This document shows, piece by piece, positions 14,620 through 26,265 of a stretch of DNA of 64,000 nt (the first letter of the stretch is position 1; each line of letters opens with the position of its first letter). The DNA is taken from assembly GCF_036417845.1 (NCBI RefSeq), contig NC_089982.1:62819684-62883683 (forward strand), given 5' to 3'. A program made the position numbers and the translations under genes. The notes below the pieces were generated by a model. That model searched no databases and was not told where the DNA came from. It was given only the letters and a program-made list of their open reading frames with translations. This DNA is from Apteryx mantelli (Eukaryota; Chordata; Aves; Apterygiformes; Apterygidae).

Positions 14620-15070
14620 CGAGGCGCAGGCTGCTCCGCGCCGGCCGCAGCCGGTTCCAGCCGGCTCTGACACAACGGAACCAGCCCGGCGTGCGGGAAA
14701 CCGCCGCCAGGCAGGGAGCAGCTGGTGCCTTTGCGCAGGCGCCTGTGGCAACGGGCGGCCGCCGCCAGGGGCGGGAGACACAAGAGGTAAATCTGTGAGG
14801 GGGCTGCGGCCTGTGGCATGGGGCCCGCAGTGGGGCAGGGACACCCCTGATGGCGCTGCGGCCCGTGGGGGGCCCGCGCTGGAGCAGCGGGAGAAAAGCG
14901 TCGGCGGCGGAGAGCGGGGAGAGACCGTTGTGTGCTGAACCCGACCTCCTGCGCCGCACGTCGCCTCTGCGAGGGGAGGGAGTGCAAACGTGCGGGGGGA
15001 AACCGAGGGGAGTGGAGGCTGGGAGCGGGGAGGAGAGTCACTGGGGTGAAGTTGAGCCTGGGGAAGGTAG
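14620..15070 (+). promoter_or_regulatory. CpG island with promoter elements; probable start of an unannotated transcript
   Basis: About 450 bp of strongly GC-rich, CpG-dense DNA in an otherwise AT-rich, CpG-poor 45 kb. A CCAAT box sits upstream at 14,575-14,579. Inside are an NRF1-like palindrome (TGCGCAGGCGCC, 14,732-14,743) and an Sp1 GC box (GGGGCGGG, 14,768-14,775). The order CCAAT, island, splice donor favours transcription on the plus strand, away from DTHD1. Long ORFs on both strands here are a by-product of GC richness and resemble no protein I know, so a long non-coding RNA is the simplest reading. Confidence 0.6.
14625..14786 (+). ncRNA. Possible first exon of a plus-strand long non-coding transcript
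   Basis: A good splice donor, CAAGAG|GTAAAT, ends at 14,786 inside the CpG island and downstream of the CCAAT and GC boxes. The start is only estimated, about 45-50 bp after the CCAAT box. There is no convincing coding frame in the segment and no downstream exon could be assigned by eye. The next protein-coding gene in this direction in human is NWD2, far away, so a distal alternative first exon is another possibility. Confidence 0.3.
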
Positions 15071-15306
15071 GGGCATTTCCTTAAGTGTGTGTTTGTCTTC
15101 TTTCTTGATACCCGAACCAGTAATTAAAAGCTTATGTTAATTCACGATTAAGTGAAATTCCCCAAGTCAAGGCTGTTTTGTGTGGTACGGCTATTGCTAG
15201 GGACTGCAGGCGACACCTGGGTTGGAGTAACTGTAGTGACTTTGACACTCTGGAAGGAGCCTTGCTTCTGATGTTGGGAGTTTGTGGTGTAAGCAGTGTG
15301 AGCATC

Positions 15307-15331
15307 GTGTGTGTGTGTGTGTGGGGGGGGG
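15307..15331. repeat. (GT)n followed by a G9 run
   Basis: Eight GT units (15,307-15,322) merge into nine consecutive G residues (15,323-15,331). It sits about 250 bp after the CpG island. Confidence 0.95.
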
Positions 15332-15334
15332 TAC

Positions 15335-18300
15335 AAACAGTGTGTAAAGAGGAGAAATGGGGAGTTTGTGGGAACCTGAGAGAGCTGCTGCCAGATGGAA
15401 AGGTGAAGGGAAGAGATGGAGCAGGTCCTGCTCCAAGCCCCTGCCCTGGGATCCTGGAGCTGGGGCTGTCTCCCCATGCGGGATCCAAAAACACCAGCCC
15501 AGTGACTGCCGAAGGGCTGTGAGGCACCGGGAGAGCTGTGTGCTGATGTGCCAGGGGTGCAGAAAGCCCTTCAGAGAGATGTAGAGTTTTGAGTTAAGGA
15601 ACTGCAGGAGCAGGGAAAAGGTTAGAGCTTAGCTAATGCTGTTTCAGGATGTGGCACACCCTCCAGGAGATCAAAGTCGTTTGGTGCATTATTTTACTTT
15701 CCAAATAAGGACATGACCCCCACTGCAAGTGAACACTGTTCAGCACCCATTTTGGATCTGAATGAAGACCTGGAGCGATTGAAGTCATGTACTTATTGAT
15801 ACCTTTAACTGTGGGGTTACTCGTTGCCCATGCTATCTTAATCATTGTCAGGGATTTCACCTGATGATGACTAAAGTAGTAGCATTAGTTCATGGCAGGG
15901 GGTTTTGACACTGGTGTTCGATATCTGAGAATTCTGGACCCAGTTCTGCTGAAATGATGTGGTTCCACCACTTTCCTGTTGCCTCCTAGGCTCACAACCT
16001 CTGACTGACTGGGGAAAGCTGTCACAGTGGGAGGGACTGCTGCATACTTGTTCTTAGAGAAGGGGATGTTCAGGATGGGCACACGTTCAATCAAGAGGAG
16101 TCATCCCAGCACAGCACCTGCAGGCATAAGAGGAAGCCATTTCACTCTTTCCTTACAGTGCTTTGCTCTGTGTGGTGTCCAAGCTTGGAATGGTAAAGTA
16201 GCCTGGGCAACAAGATTCATATAGTGTTACTCAGAAATGGTGCAAGCAGGAACAAAAATAAGGTTTTCACATAGGAGGCCTCACATGAGTCATGGCAGGT
16301 GCACAGATATGGACAAGAATGTGAAAATGTCACAGGTGTAGTGGGAACATTTGGTCCAAGGTCCAGGCTACATTTGTTCCAGAATAACTCCCAGAAATGT
16401 GTGTAATTGAGATGTGAGAAACTTGAGCACCCACTGCTTTGATATACTGGTTCTGCTTCTAGTGTATTAACTGGTAGTGTAAACCATATTAACATTTGAC
16501 GTTAAAGCCTAAAGGAACAGAGAACATGTATTTGGAGGAAAAATAAAAGGGTTGTGACCTTTTAAAGACACAAATTGCATACTGTATTATCTGAAACTTG
16601 CTAGCAGTGTTTAGGTTTTGTTCACCAACACCACCTCAATGCAAACCATTGTGCTTTAAAAAGAAAAAGTAGATAAAAGTAATAGTAATTCTAAAATGCT
16701 TGTAATCTGCAGAGGGAAAAAGAGATTTCATAGTTTTATATGACTTGATAAATAGTAGAAAGATTTTAATAAGTAGAATTAAATATAGCTGATTAAGTCA
16801 ACTGGTGTATTAAGCAGGATCTTCCTACATGTGTCTAAATGCATCAAAACTGAAAGTTAAATCATTCTTTTGTTAAAGCAGAAAGGGAGAACCGAAATAC
16901 ATAAAATTACTGCTCAGAATTGTAAAACAAATCAGACCTTTTTTCCAAATGTCTTCTTGTGCACTGATTTTTTTAATTCTCAAATAGCAGACAAAGAACA
17001 ATATCAGAATAAGAATATTTATTATTATTTGGCTAGAAGGCACAGTTTTATTAGTTAGAAATAGTAACTATCTCAGCCAAATTTTGGAACTGACTACTAA
17101 TCTATGGATTAGTTGCCTGTTAGCTGAGGCTATGTATTGCTATATTTAGTGATATGTATATCTACATATCACTAAATGACCTCTCTGGTTAAATTTATAT
17201 GGTGATAACTTTAAGGAAAAACTGTCAGTTTCATTTAATTTTTCCAAAGTCTTTGTCAGTGCATTTAAGGATTTCAGTCACCGTGGAGTGTTACCCAAGG
17301 TACATGAATAATTAAGGGGAGCTTATCATTGAATATGTTGAAGCAGTTTTTTCAAAAACTGCTAAACTGCGTTGATGACAAATGTGATCAACAAAACCAG
17401 CTTGACCAGTTCTCTCTTTCATGCTCCCTATTGCCTTTTATCACTTGAGAATTGTTTCTTGGCTTGGTTTACTGAAGAGTATATAACTTTCCAGTACAGT
17501 TATAATAGTTAGAAGGGTTTAACTACTGCACGTGAGTTATTCTTTGTACAGTTGGGATATCTGGACTTAAATGCCCGCATTGTATGTAGTGGATAGAATA
17601 TAGTGGTTGAAGGACCCATTAACCAGATTTTCCTCCTGTCTCACTGCCTCAAGTTGAGGCTGGTCCAGTGCAAAATTAACTGCGAATATTCTTACACAAA
17701 CACTTGTCTATGTGACCATTCCGTGGTGGGGAATCGTGCAGTTTTATCAGGCTGTCACTTTTAACAAATTTTTGAATCCATGGATATGAGAGGGATGTGG
17801 AAAAAATTGGAAGCAAGAACTAGATGTAAACACTTTTAAATTATTATAAATAAAATTTGAGTTGAGAATGTGGAAGAAGAAGACATGAAAATACTGTACC
17901 ATTATTTTATAATAAGTGTTGTTTAGATAATATTTTCCCTTAGAGACTTAAGTCTAATTTTGGAACAAGTCTTTATGAAGTGATGCTTTCTGAGAAAAAG
18001 GGTGTTAAGATTTTCTATTGTAATTGTAATGAACTGTTTTTACTTCTGTTATATAGGAAATGACAAAGCTTTCCGGTTTAGAAAAGTAGAAGTCACAGTA
18101 AATGTTTTTACAAGTAATTGAACTTCATTTACCAGGTAGAACTGCACTGCAGCAGTGATATTTACCACATCAATGATTACAAGGCAATTATAAAATCACA
18201 CCAGCTTATTAAAACTGATGAGAAATGCTATACCTATACATGATCTGTTAGAAGTATCACTGTAGCTGATAACTTGTTAATTTTCTCACTGCATGTTTTG

Positions 18301-18760
18301 TAAAATTATGCTTGTATCTTCATATAAAGTGAAAACAGTAACTTTTAAATTCTTTAGAACATTTCCTGCTTGCATTTGTTGAGTGAGAAATCACAGGAAA
18401 GAATTTACAATTAAACTGTTCTTTTAACACTGAAGTTGTAGTAACAGGACCATATAAGATCAAGGCCTTCCCTGAAAATAGTTCTGCATGTTCCACATTT
18501 TTCTTTTAAGTTTTCTAACCACAGTCATAGCTGATATGTTTTTACTTGTCTTTCTGGTTTGAGCAAAATTCTAGCTTTTAAACTGTATCTCTATTTTGAT
18601 AGGTTTGCTTAATAAATTACTCAAGCTCTTCCATGTTTTTAAATAAACTAAAATTATTTATTATTTCAAGTATGGTTTCTTTAAAGTCTATTTAAGCTCA
18701 TAATGTTTCCATTGACTTGTACTGGATTAGGACTTAAATTAGCAAAGTTTTTATGGTATT
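15335..18760. other. Intergenic sequence downstream of CpG island, no gene seen
   Basis: GC content decays over the first few hundred bases and then returns to background. If the CpG-island transcript is real this is probably its first intron. One perfect hairpin (17,144-17,177) stands out. Confidence 0.5.
17144..17177. repeat. Perfect 15-bp inverted repeat with 4-nt loop
   Basis: The left arm atttagtgatatgta is the exact reverse complement of the right arm tacatatcactaaat; the loop is tatc. The helix does not extend further. Confidence 0.95.
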
Positions 18761-18764
18761 ATAG

Positions 18765-19335
18765 TTCTTAGGTGCTGCCAAATCCAGGAGCCTGGTAGAG
18801 GTAAGGCTGCCGTAGCTCCATGCCCCCGGCTCCAGCCAGTAGTGAGTCTGAGGGTGTAGTCCCAGTAGGCACACATATATGCAGTATATACATACATATG
18901 CATGGCCAGCCAGCCAGATCAACCCAGACAAAAAACACAGTACTCATGCAAACAGAAAAGCACCAACTACCTCATCCTGTTCCTGTCTCTTGCTGATCAG
19001 GATGAAAGCCCCATTAGTGCAAAATGCATATAGATATATACAGTATATATGGCTTTGGTAGCTGGGCATAAGACACGCAGTCTATGCTGTAGCTGGTGCC
19101 TGGATCCTTGCTCTCCCCAGCTGCTGACACCTGCAAACCCCTGAGACTGGCAGCCCCGCTCCAGGTGCTGATATTCAGACCGCCTCTCACATGCATATGA
19201 ACGTGCACTGGGACCCTCCAGTAGCTGGTCTTAGACCTCCAGTCCACCTAGGAGCTGCCCCTTGGTCTCTGAGGTGCCTCGTGCACAGAGACACACATGA
19301 GTGGGTCTCTCCAGTAGCTGGTGCAATTAACTAGA
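18765..19335. mobile_element. GC-rich block with repeated 'ccagtagctggt' motif, possible LTR-type element
   Basis: A 570-bp GC-richer island in AT-rich flanks. The motif tccagtagctggt occurs near 19,218 and 19,310 with a related 'tgtagctggtgcctgg' near 19,090. TATA-rich segments (tatgcagtatatac near 18,880; tatacagtatatat near 19,037) recur. The texture resembles avian LTR sequence, but I could not define TG...CA ends or a target-site duplication. Confidence 0.3.
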
Positions 19336-21875
19336 CAGATTAACGGAGAAAGTTCAGGAACAAGTAGGGGATGATGTTAATAATTTCCTTTAAAATTTAT
19401 TGGTAAATTTGTTATTCATCCATGAGTTATAAAGGTGCCACCGTGTGGTAATAAAAGATATTGCTCCACTATTCGTTAGACCCTGAAAGGGTATTTTGAA
19501 CTGCCATTAGTACATATACAAACAGAATAAAGTTATAGTTGAATCACAGTTATGGCTAGTAATCTATCTCTCTGAAAGACCCTCATTATATTTCATATTA
19601 ATAGCATTTGAGATTTAAAGAGTCTTAGTTAAAAAAGTAAAGTAGCCCTCACATTGACTTTGACCATTTTGACCTCAGTCTGGACCTTGTGTAATAATTT
19701 TATATGCTTACAGTACTAAGTGGGTTTAAACAGTGCTGCTCAGGTTCAGGAGTGTGTTATACTTAGTCCTGGTGTAACACAAATGCATGGAAAACCTGAG
19801 AATCACATTAAGTGCATCTTCTCTGTGTGGATACCAAAATGCACAAATTTGTCCCTGAAAAACAGAACATAGTCGTGATTTGTGCTGTATGTCTGGAACA
19901 TATCCAAGGGCTATACAGTGATAATCTGTGTGTCTGCCAACTTCCTTTTTTTGTATATGGACAGTCATAGCCATGTCTAAAGCAATGGTTCCATGGTCTT
20001 AAATGACGTGGGGGAAAAGGGGTAGCCAAAACACTGTTAATATTGGCGAGAGTAGTAGTTAAATGGATTCCCTTTTAATGAAAAGCTTCATCCAGGAAAC
20101 AACACGGAAGAATTTAAAATATGAGTGCAGGTCATCAAGCGATCAATTAAAAGGATAACTAAAATGTGGTAGAATGGTAATTGTGGTTCTTTAAGGCCAG
20201 TGTTCCACTGGGTGGGAGAAATGAAAGGTGATGTTGAGTTGGGAATGCTATAACAACCTACTGAAGAAATAAGACAAATAAATGGATAAAGAAAGATCAT
20301 TTAAAGTTAACACCACTTTAGGAAAGGATCAATAAGAATTTTATTTAAAGCTGAGGATTTTCTCTGGTATTCCAGGGTCATATTTGGGTATAATAAATGA
20401 CTCTAGTTTTATATGAGAAATATTATCAGAAATTTTTTATGTTGCAGCATTGTATAAATAGGAGAAATAGTACTGCTGTAGTAGGTGTAGACATTAATAA
20501 GCGTTCTGGCAGACTCCACCATTAAATATCACTTAATCCAGTGAGGGGAGAACATCACAGAATTGTTTGTTCCTCAGTAGGAATAAACTGATTATGAGTT
20601 GATTCAATTTAATTACAATGGTACTGTAAGTGAAAGATGATGTTTAAATCTGTGGCGCACGTACAAATTATGGTGGAACAAAACAAAAACTTGCAAAGTA
20701 GCTATTGGTATATATGGTCATACTGTCTGTAAAGTCAAATAACTTGCTTTCATTGAGGGGTTAGGCATGTGCAAAGAAATGTACAGGTGGTTGCTGTGGA
20801 GTGACTGACATGCTGGATTTCAATGCATAATTTATATTTATTCACATACTCATTCCATGAGGTTCTCATTTTCAAAAGGCAAGCATTGATTAATCAAGGG
20901 AAGCCATTAGTGGAATCAACTAGTTAAACTCTATAAGACTCTAAAAACTTATAAAACTGTGATGAGTCAGCTTCTCAAGTAAAGACATAGAGGGGGCAAC
21001 TTGTGTAATTGGGGTCCAAGCTGATGAATGACCATCTGTGAAGTTTCAAACAAATAAGCTGATAGTTAAAAGGACTAGAAAAACTGTCTGATTAGAGCAA
21101 AACACTCTCTCTCTCAGAGGTCATATATAAGGGTAATGTGAGAACTGCCAAGACTCAGGGTGAATTAGATCTTGCCAAGATACTAAAACAACAACTAAAA
21201 GACTTCTCTGCTTTATATTAAAAGAAGTAGAAGCTGTTCAAATCCAGTGCCAGAGTCCTATTACTGCTACCCTGAGGAATGTCAAAACTGGCAAGGGTTA
21301 TATAGGACACAAGCAAGCCAGCTTCCTCATAAAACAAGAGGTGAGGGAGGAGGATCAGCTTCATTTTAAAGTTGTAAAATCGTGGATGGGGGGTAGGGTT
21401 CAAGGCTCTTATCATTGTTCTTGCTCCAGTGAACAGACTTAGTGTCTCAGATCTACCTTTCAAACAAAAAAATCCAGCCATACCATTATAGGAGTGCCAG
21501 CACATCCACAGAAGTAATAGTCTGCATGCCTGCTACTGACCCTTGCTTGTATGAACTCCTACTCCATTTCAGAAAGACTTGGCTAATCCAATACAACAAA
21601 GAAAGTGAGTAAATGGCATAATTTACAAGAACCCCTAGTGGCTGCTGCCACAGAAGCAGAGGAGCAAAGCAGCAGCAGATCTTGACCTCTTTAAAGGTCA
21701 GTAAGTAAACAGTGATACGCTACTGTCATGATTCAGGCCACAAGGCACATTTTGTATTGACTTAAAGCACGCAAATGTCTGATTCAGTGACTGTTTAGTG
21801 AAGCCTGGCCAGTTGTGCAGCTGGCAGGCATGAAATTGAATAGACTGGTTATGCTGTGGATAACAGCAAAGCCTA

Positions 21876-21907
21876 CCCCCCCTCCCCCCCCCCCCCCCAA
21901 AAAAAAA
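21876..21907. repeat. Poly-C tract followed by A run
   Basis: C7, T, C15 and then nine A residues. On the minus strand the long G runs could fold as a quadruplex. This tract is prone to length errors. Confidence 0.9.
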
Positions 21908-24525
21908 GCAAAACTTCAAACCAAATAGAAATTTCTGGGAATTGCAGGCACTTCTTACCCTATTTTGTTACCCTCACAAAAGCAGTCACCACTATCAGAT
22001 CTGGGTAATCTTATTTAACATTTTGACTGGTGTCTTCAGAACAAAATAAGGAGTGTATTAATGACAAAGGCTACTAACAAAGCAGCACTGACAGGAAGAA
22101 CTAGAGGAAGACAGGAATCATACAGCTGAGGAAATGGGTACAGTTACAAAGCATTAGCAGATTGGTGAGGAGAAGTCTTGCCATCAGAACCTCCAGCTAA
22201 GCACAGCAGCTGGAAGCATCTCAGTGCACTGATTAGTCATGGAGTGACTACTGTGGAGATAGAGCTGTGAACAAGAAAGCTTAGGTATTTCCAACAGGTG
22301 AAGTATTTAGCAGTGCCAGGGAAAATCTAATTATTAAAGTCAGATGGTTTTTAATAGTCCAGGCCTGATGAAACTTACTTTAGAATACTTAGAGAATGGT
22401 TGAAGCGGTTTAAATGCTGTTAGAAGTTGTCCATAAGAACCCACACAGGGTAAGAAATGCATCAGAGAGCGGGAAAGGCATGTCCTCTTTAAAAAAGTGA
22501 ATGTGGGTGGGTAGAAGAGGAATGGAGTTTGAATTCAAGCTGTAGAAAAAAAAACCCAAATAACCAAACTATATAAGCCTCCAGAGTTCTTTAAGTAGCA
22601 GATCTGTGTTGTTTTTCAAGAACAAATCATAGCAATCTAGCTACCTTCTGGGTCAGACTAACAGGCTTACTGGACAACGGAGTCAAGTATTTTCTGGCTA
22701 TCTTCTAGTCCAGATAAGAAATGTGGCTTTGACAGTCTTTTAAAAAAGTCTGTCAACAAACTATGTTTTCATGAATAAAAATAGCTAGAAATTCCAACTT
22801 AAACTGATAATCTTCTTCAGTCAGGCATCAGGGCTCTTCAGGTCTAGGAAGACAAACCCTTTTCACTCTAGTTTCTGAGAGGTTCCTCTGGAAAAACACA
22901 TTCTTCTATTTTTCCCTATGGGCTGGCATTCTATTTAAGTTTATCAACTGTGAATCATGCCTCCCAGAAGATTCCCAGCCTCTGTGTACTGTTTGCTCAT
23001 AAAGCATAGCAGATGCTTGTTTAGACCCTTAGAGGTGTGCTGTTATGTATGGTTCTGCTGCAAGATTAGAGTTAGAAATACTCTTCAAATATCACATTTA
23101 TATGTGCTCCTGGGAAAAATTCTCCATCTATTTGTGTGATTCAGGCAGATGGTGTATGTGTAGGATTGAAGCTCAGGATGCCGGTAGATCAGTCTGGGGC
23201 TCATCTTCTGCATGGTTTCCAGCCACTTTAAAGGAGCATGGTTAGTAACTTGAGAGAAAAGAACATTGCAAAGTTAGTATTAAATGCCCTTGACTTCTCC
23301 TTTTGCTGCAAGGTACTTCCTATTTCTTTGTACTTTTGCTCTTGTGGAAAGAGTTTTTGGCTGCTATATAAAATAGAGCGTTCACACTTCTGTAAAAGTT
23401 CTTCTTCAATGTACTGTTCAAAGCATTTCTAAATTTTTTTTCCAAATACAATTTTTAGAGAATATCACAACTTTTTTTTCTTTAAATCTTGGCAAATACG
23501 CTTTTGTAGGCAGCTTAATTTGCACCCTATAGGGTGGGTGTGGGGGGAGGAGGAAGAGTACTGTGAAACTCAAAACGAGGTATAAATCACTGATAATAGG
23601 AGCTAAACCATGAAGAAATCAATCTAGTGCTTGGTAGTACCTTCTCTGTATGTTAATCTTTTAGTACCTTTTAATTCCCTAATTGTTGTACTTGGGCATA
23701 CCCTTTTTGGCATTAATCTGGCTTGACAGCGAGACCTGCTGCTTTAAGGAGTTCTGGACTGTTTGTACCCTAGTCAGTAGAGCTGTCAACAACTGAGCTG
23801 TCTGTCAACACAGACAGAAATGAGATCAAACCCCACTGTTTCCTCTCCTCCTTTCCCCGCTGTATTAACTTAATTAAAATAATCACAACAGCTAGAATAA
23901 AGCTTTAAGTGTGCCCCATCTTGTTCAAATAGCATTTGTATTAAATTCTTAGAAAAGGAGGTTACAAAGTAAAGCTCTCCCAAAATTAGCAAGTTCCAAC
24001 GTTAAAACCTTAGCATAAGCCAATGTTGAAAATTTGCATACAAAGACATTACTGCCAAACCTACTCAGTGAAAGAATGCATAATTTGAGATGTCCAGGAT
24101 GTAATTTTTTCAGAGTACCTTGTATTATCTACGTCCAAAATGGAAATTCCTTTGACTTCAGGTGAAGTTATGTTTTTTCAGCAATCCTGCAAACAACTGT
24201 GGGTGTTATTCAGGCAATATAAAACACAATTCAGAAAGGTCTAGTCTAAATAAACTGTCTAGCATCTTGTGAGAACCCTGTCTGAGAGGCAAACAGATTG
24301 CAAAATTGCCAGAAGAACTTATTAACAAATGGGATTATTGTTTTTTTCGGGTAATCCCCTACCTCATAGGGGATCTCCTATATCTAAAGCTGCAACAAAA
24401 CTTCTTCATTGCCAGGAAAGCTCCAGTCTAGGCACAGTGGTGAGATCCTGTGGAAAAAGTAAATGAAATCTTAAAAAATTGTATCAGAATGCCTTTCTTG
24501 AGTCACATAACTACACCTCCCATTT

Positions 24526-24550
24526 AAAAAAAAAGGGGGGGGGAGGGGAG
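24526..24550. repeat. A9G9 purine tract
   Basis: Nine A, nine G, then AGGGGAG. A pure purine strand able to adopt triplex or quadruplex forms. Confidence 0.9.
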
Positions 24551-25739
24551 AAGGCTTGCATAGTTTGCTGCCAGTGCTCATCAGACTTTTTGCTTTAATG
24601 CAATAAGCCTATGCAGTGTAGAGCCTGTGTCTATGAACTCGCTTAGGCGTTCAAGGATTCCTGGAGTTACAGTACAGATTATATCTTTTCATTGTATCTG
24701 CTTCTACCTCTCTGTCCTAATCAGATCTTGAAACAGAAAGTTTTTATTCCTTCCCCAAAACTCCTTTGACAATTTGTCTCACTGCATCGGTGTTCACAAT
24801 TCCATTCTTTAGACCTTAATGTGATCTTCCTATATCGGCTAAGAACCATATGGCAACAGTAGGCAATAGCTTCCTCACATCACATTTAGCTAAACCAGAC
24901 GGTTTGGGCCTGCTCCTTGGTCTGCTTTAAACATTGATTCCAGGTGCTGGTTAACCAATGTGTTTCTCTTTCTGATTCATTTCCTGCATATTTTATACCA
25001 CATGAAATTTCATGCCACATTACTATTTCTGCTGGAACTGAAATTTGTTTTTTTTGTGTTGCAGATGGAACTCCGTAAAATCTGAGTTCCCCACAGCACT
25101 GCATAGGGATTCCAGCCATTTCAAAGGAAAGGTCATGAGAATTTGCTTTATTCTCTAGATTCTTCAAAATGACAATTTTTGCAATAGCAAAAAACTCTCA
25201 GGTAACTTGGACAGACAGCAGTAGAATACTTTTGAATAATACTGTCTGGCAGAAATCTAATGAGCAACATAATCAGCTCAAACAGTTTTGAAGTTTGGCA
25301 ACTGAGAAAACTAGCTCTTATGATGAGGAGGGTTGGATAACCTTAGTGATAAACGGTGGCAACAGTCCCATCTGTAACTATTCAGCATTACTTCTGGTAT
25401 TCAGTCCTACTTGTTAACGGAAACGCTTTCTAAATTAAGGCCTTTGATGATGACAGGCAAATGACAGTTGATAAATGAAGCCAGCCTCTTGTATGTGGCC
25501 CTAAATTTTCAGTTTCTTACTTTCATCAATCTTATGACCTCAGAAAAATACTACAGCTAGAAGATTAAAAAAAAAAATAGGTAAGAAAATTAATGAAAAT
25601 AAAGAGACAGGTAAAGCTGCATACTGCAATTCCCATGCAGTTCTTACTCGGGCAAGCTGCATAAGGTGAAGATTATAAAATGATGGTAGAATTGGTCATG
25701 TCCTTTTAAAGCCCCAGAAAACATTTATACTGAGTCATG

Positions 25740-26265
25740 AGTCACTTCAGGAAATCAGTGTAATGGCCCTGAATGCAGTTCCCCCCCACCTTCCTAGGGC
25801 TTGGCTGTCTGTACTCAGGACCAACTTAGAGATAGTGAAGCTGGGAGCCTTGAAAGAAAGAATAAGCAGATGCCTTGGAGAAGCCCCCAAAGCAATTTGG
25901 CTAAGAAGACTCAGCTGGAGCTCACTCCCACTTTGCTTGGGAGCTGCTTTTAAACTGGAACTCTTGTTCTTCATCCCCGTGTGAGCTATATTGCTGCAGT
26001 GTTATGATGTGCCTGGCCATGTACCTTATTGATCTGAACCCTGACCCACTGACTTGGCTTCCCAGCTTGACCTCAGATGTGCCTTGTCACCATGATCTTG
26101 CCTGGTGCTGGAGGCTGGCTGTTCCCTCCCCTTCTCCCACCCCAGCCTGCTCTGTTCTCTCGTCTCCCTCACAGGCCCTGGCTGGGGAGGCCCTGCCTGC
26201 ACGTGCTGCTCCATGCCAGTTGGAAATCAAGGACATATATACCTGTTGGTGAATGAGTAAGTGTG
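25740..26265. mobile_element. GC-rich block, possible transposon-derived sequence
   Basis: About 500 bp of GC-richer sequence with sharp edges against AT-rich flanks, including ctgaaccctgacccactgac and a C-rich tract (ccctccccttctcccacccc). Open frames on both strands (75, 73 and 82 codons) are short and unlike any known protein. The texture suggests an LTR or other element insertion. No terminal repeats were found by eye. Confidence 0.25.

Larger units (their letters stand above)
19340..25735. other. Intergenic sequence, no gene seen
   Basis: Only short chance ORFs (at most 95 codons). It contains the poly-C tract and the A9G9 tract. No dispersed repeat is recognisable by eye. Confidence 0.5.

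Noticed and set aside
14579-15527. Overlapping ORFs of 75-148 codons on both strands around the CpG island
   Set aside because: They overlap one another in several frames, consist of low-complexity R/P/A/G-rich peptide and follow from low stop frequency in GC-rich DNA.
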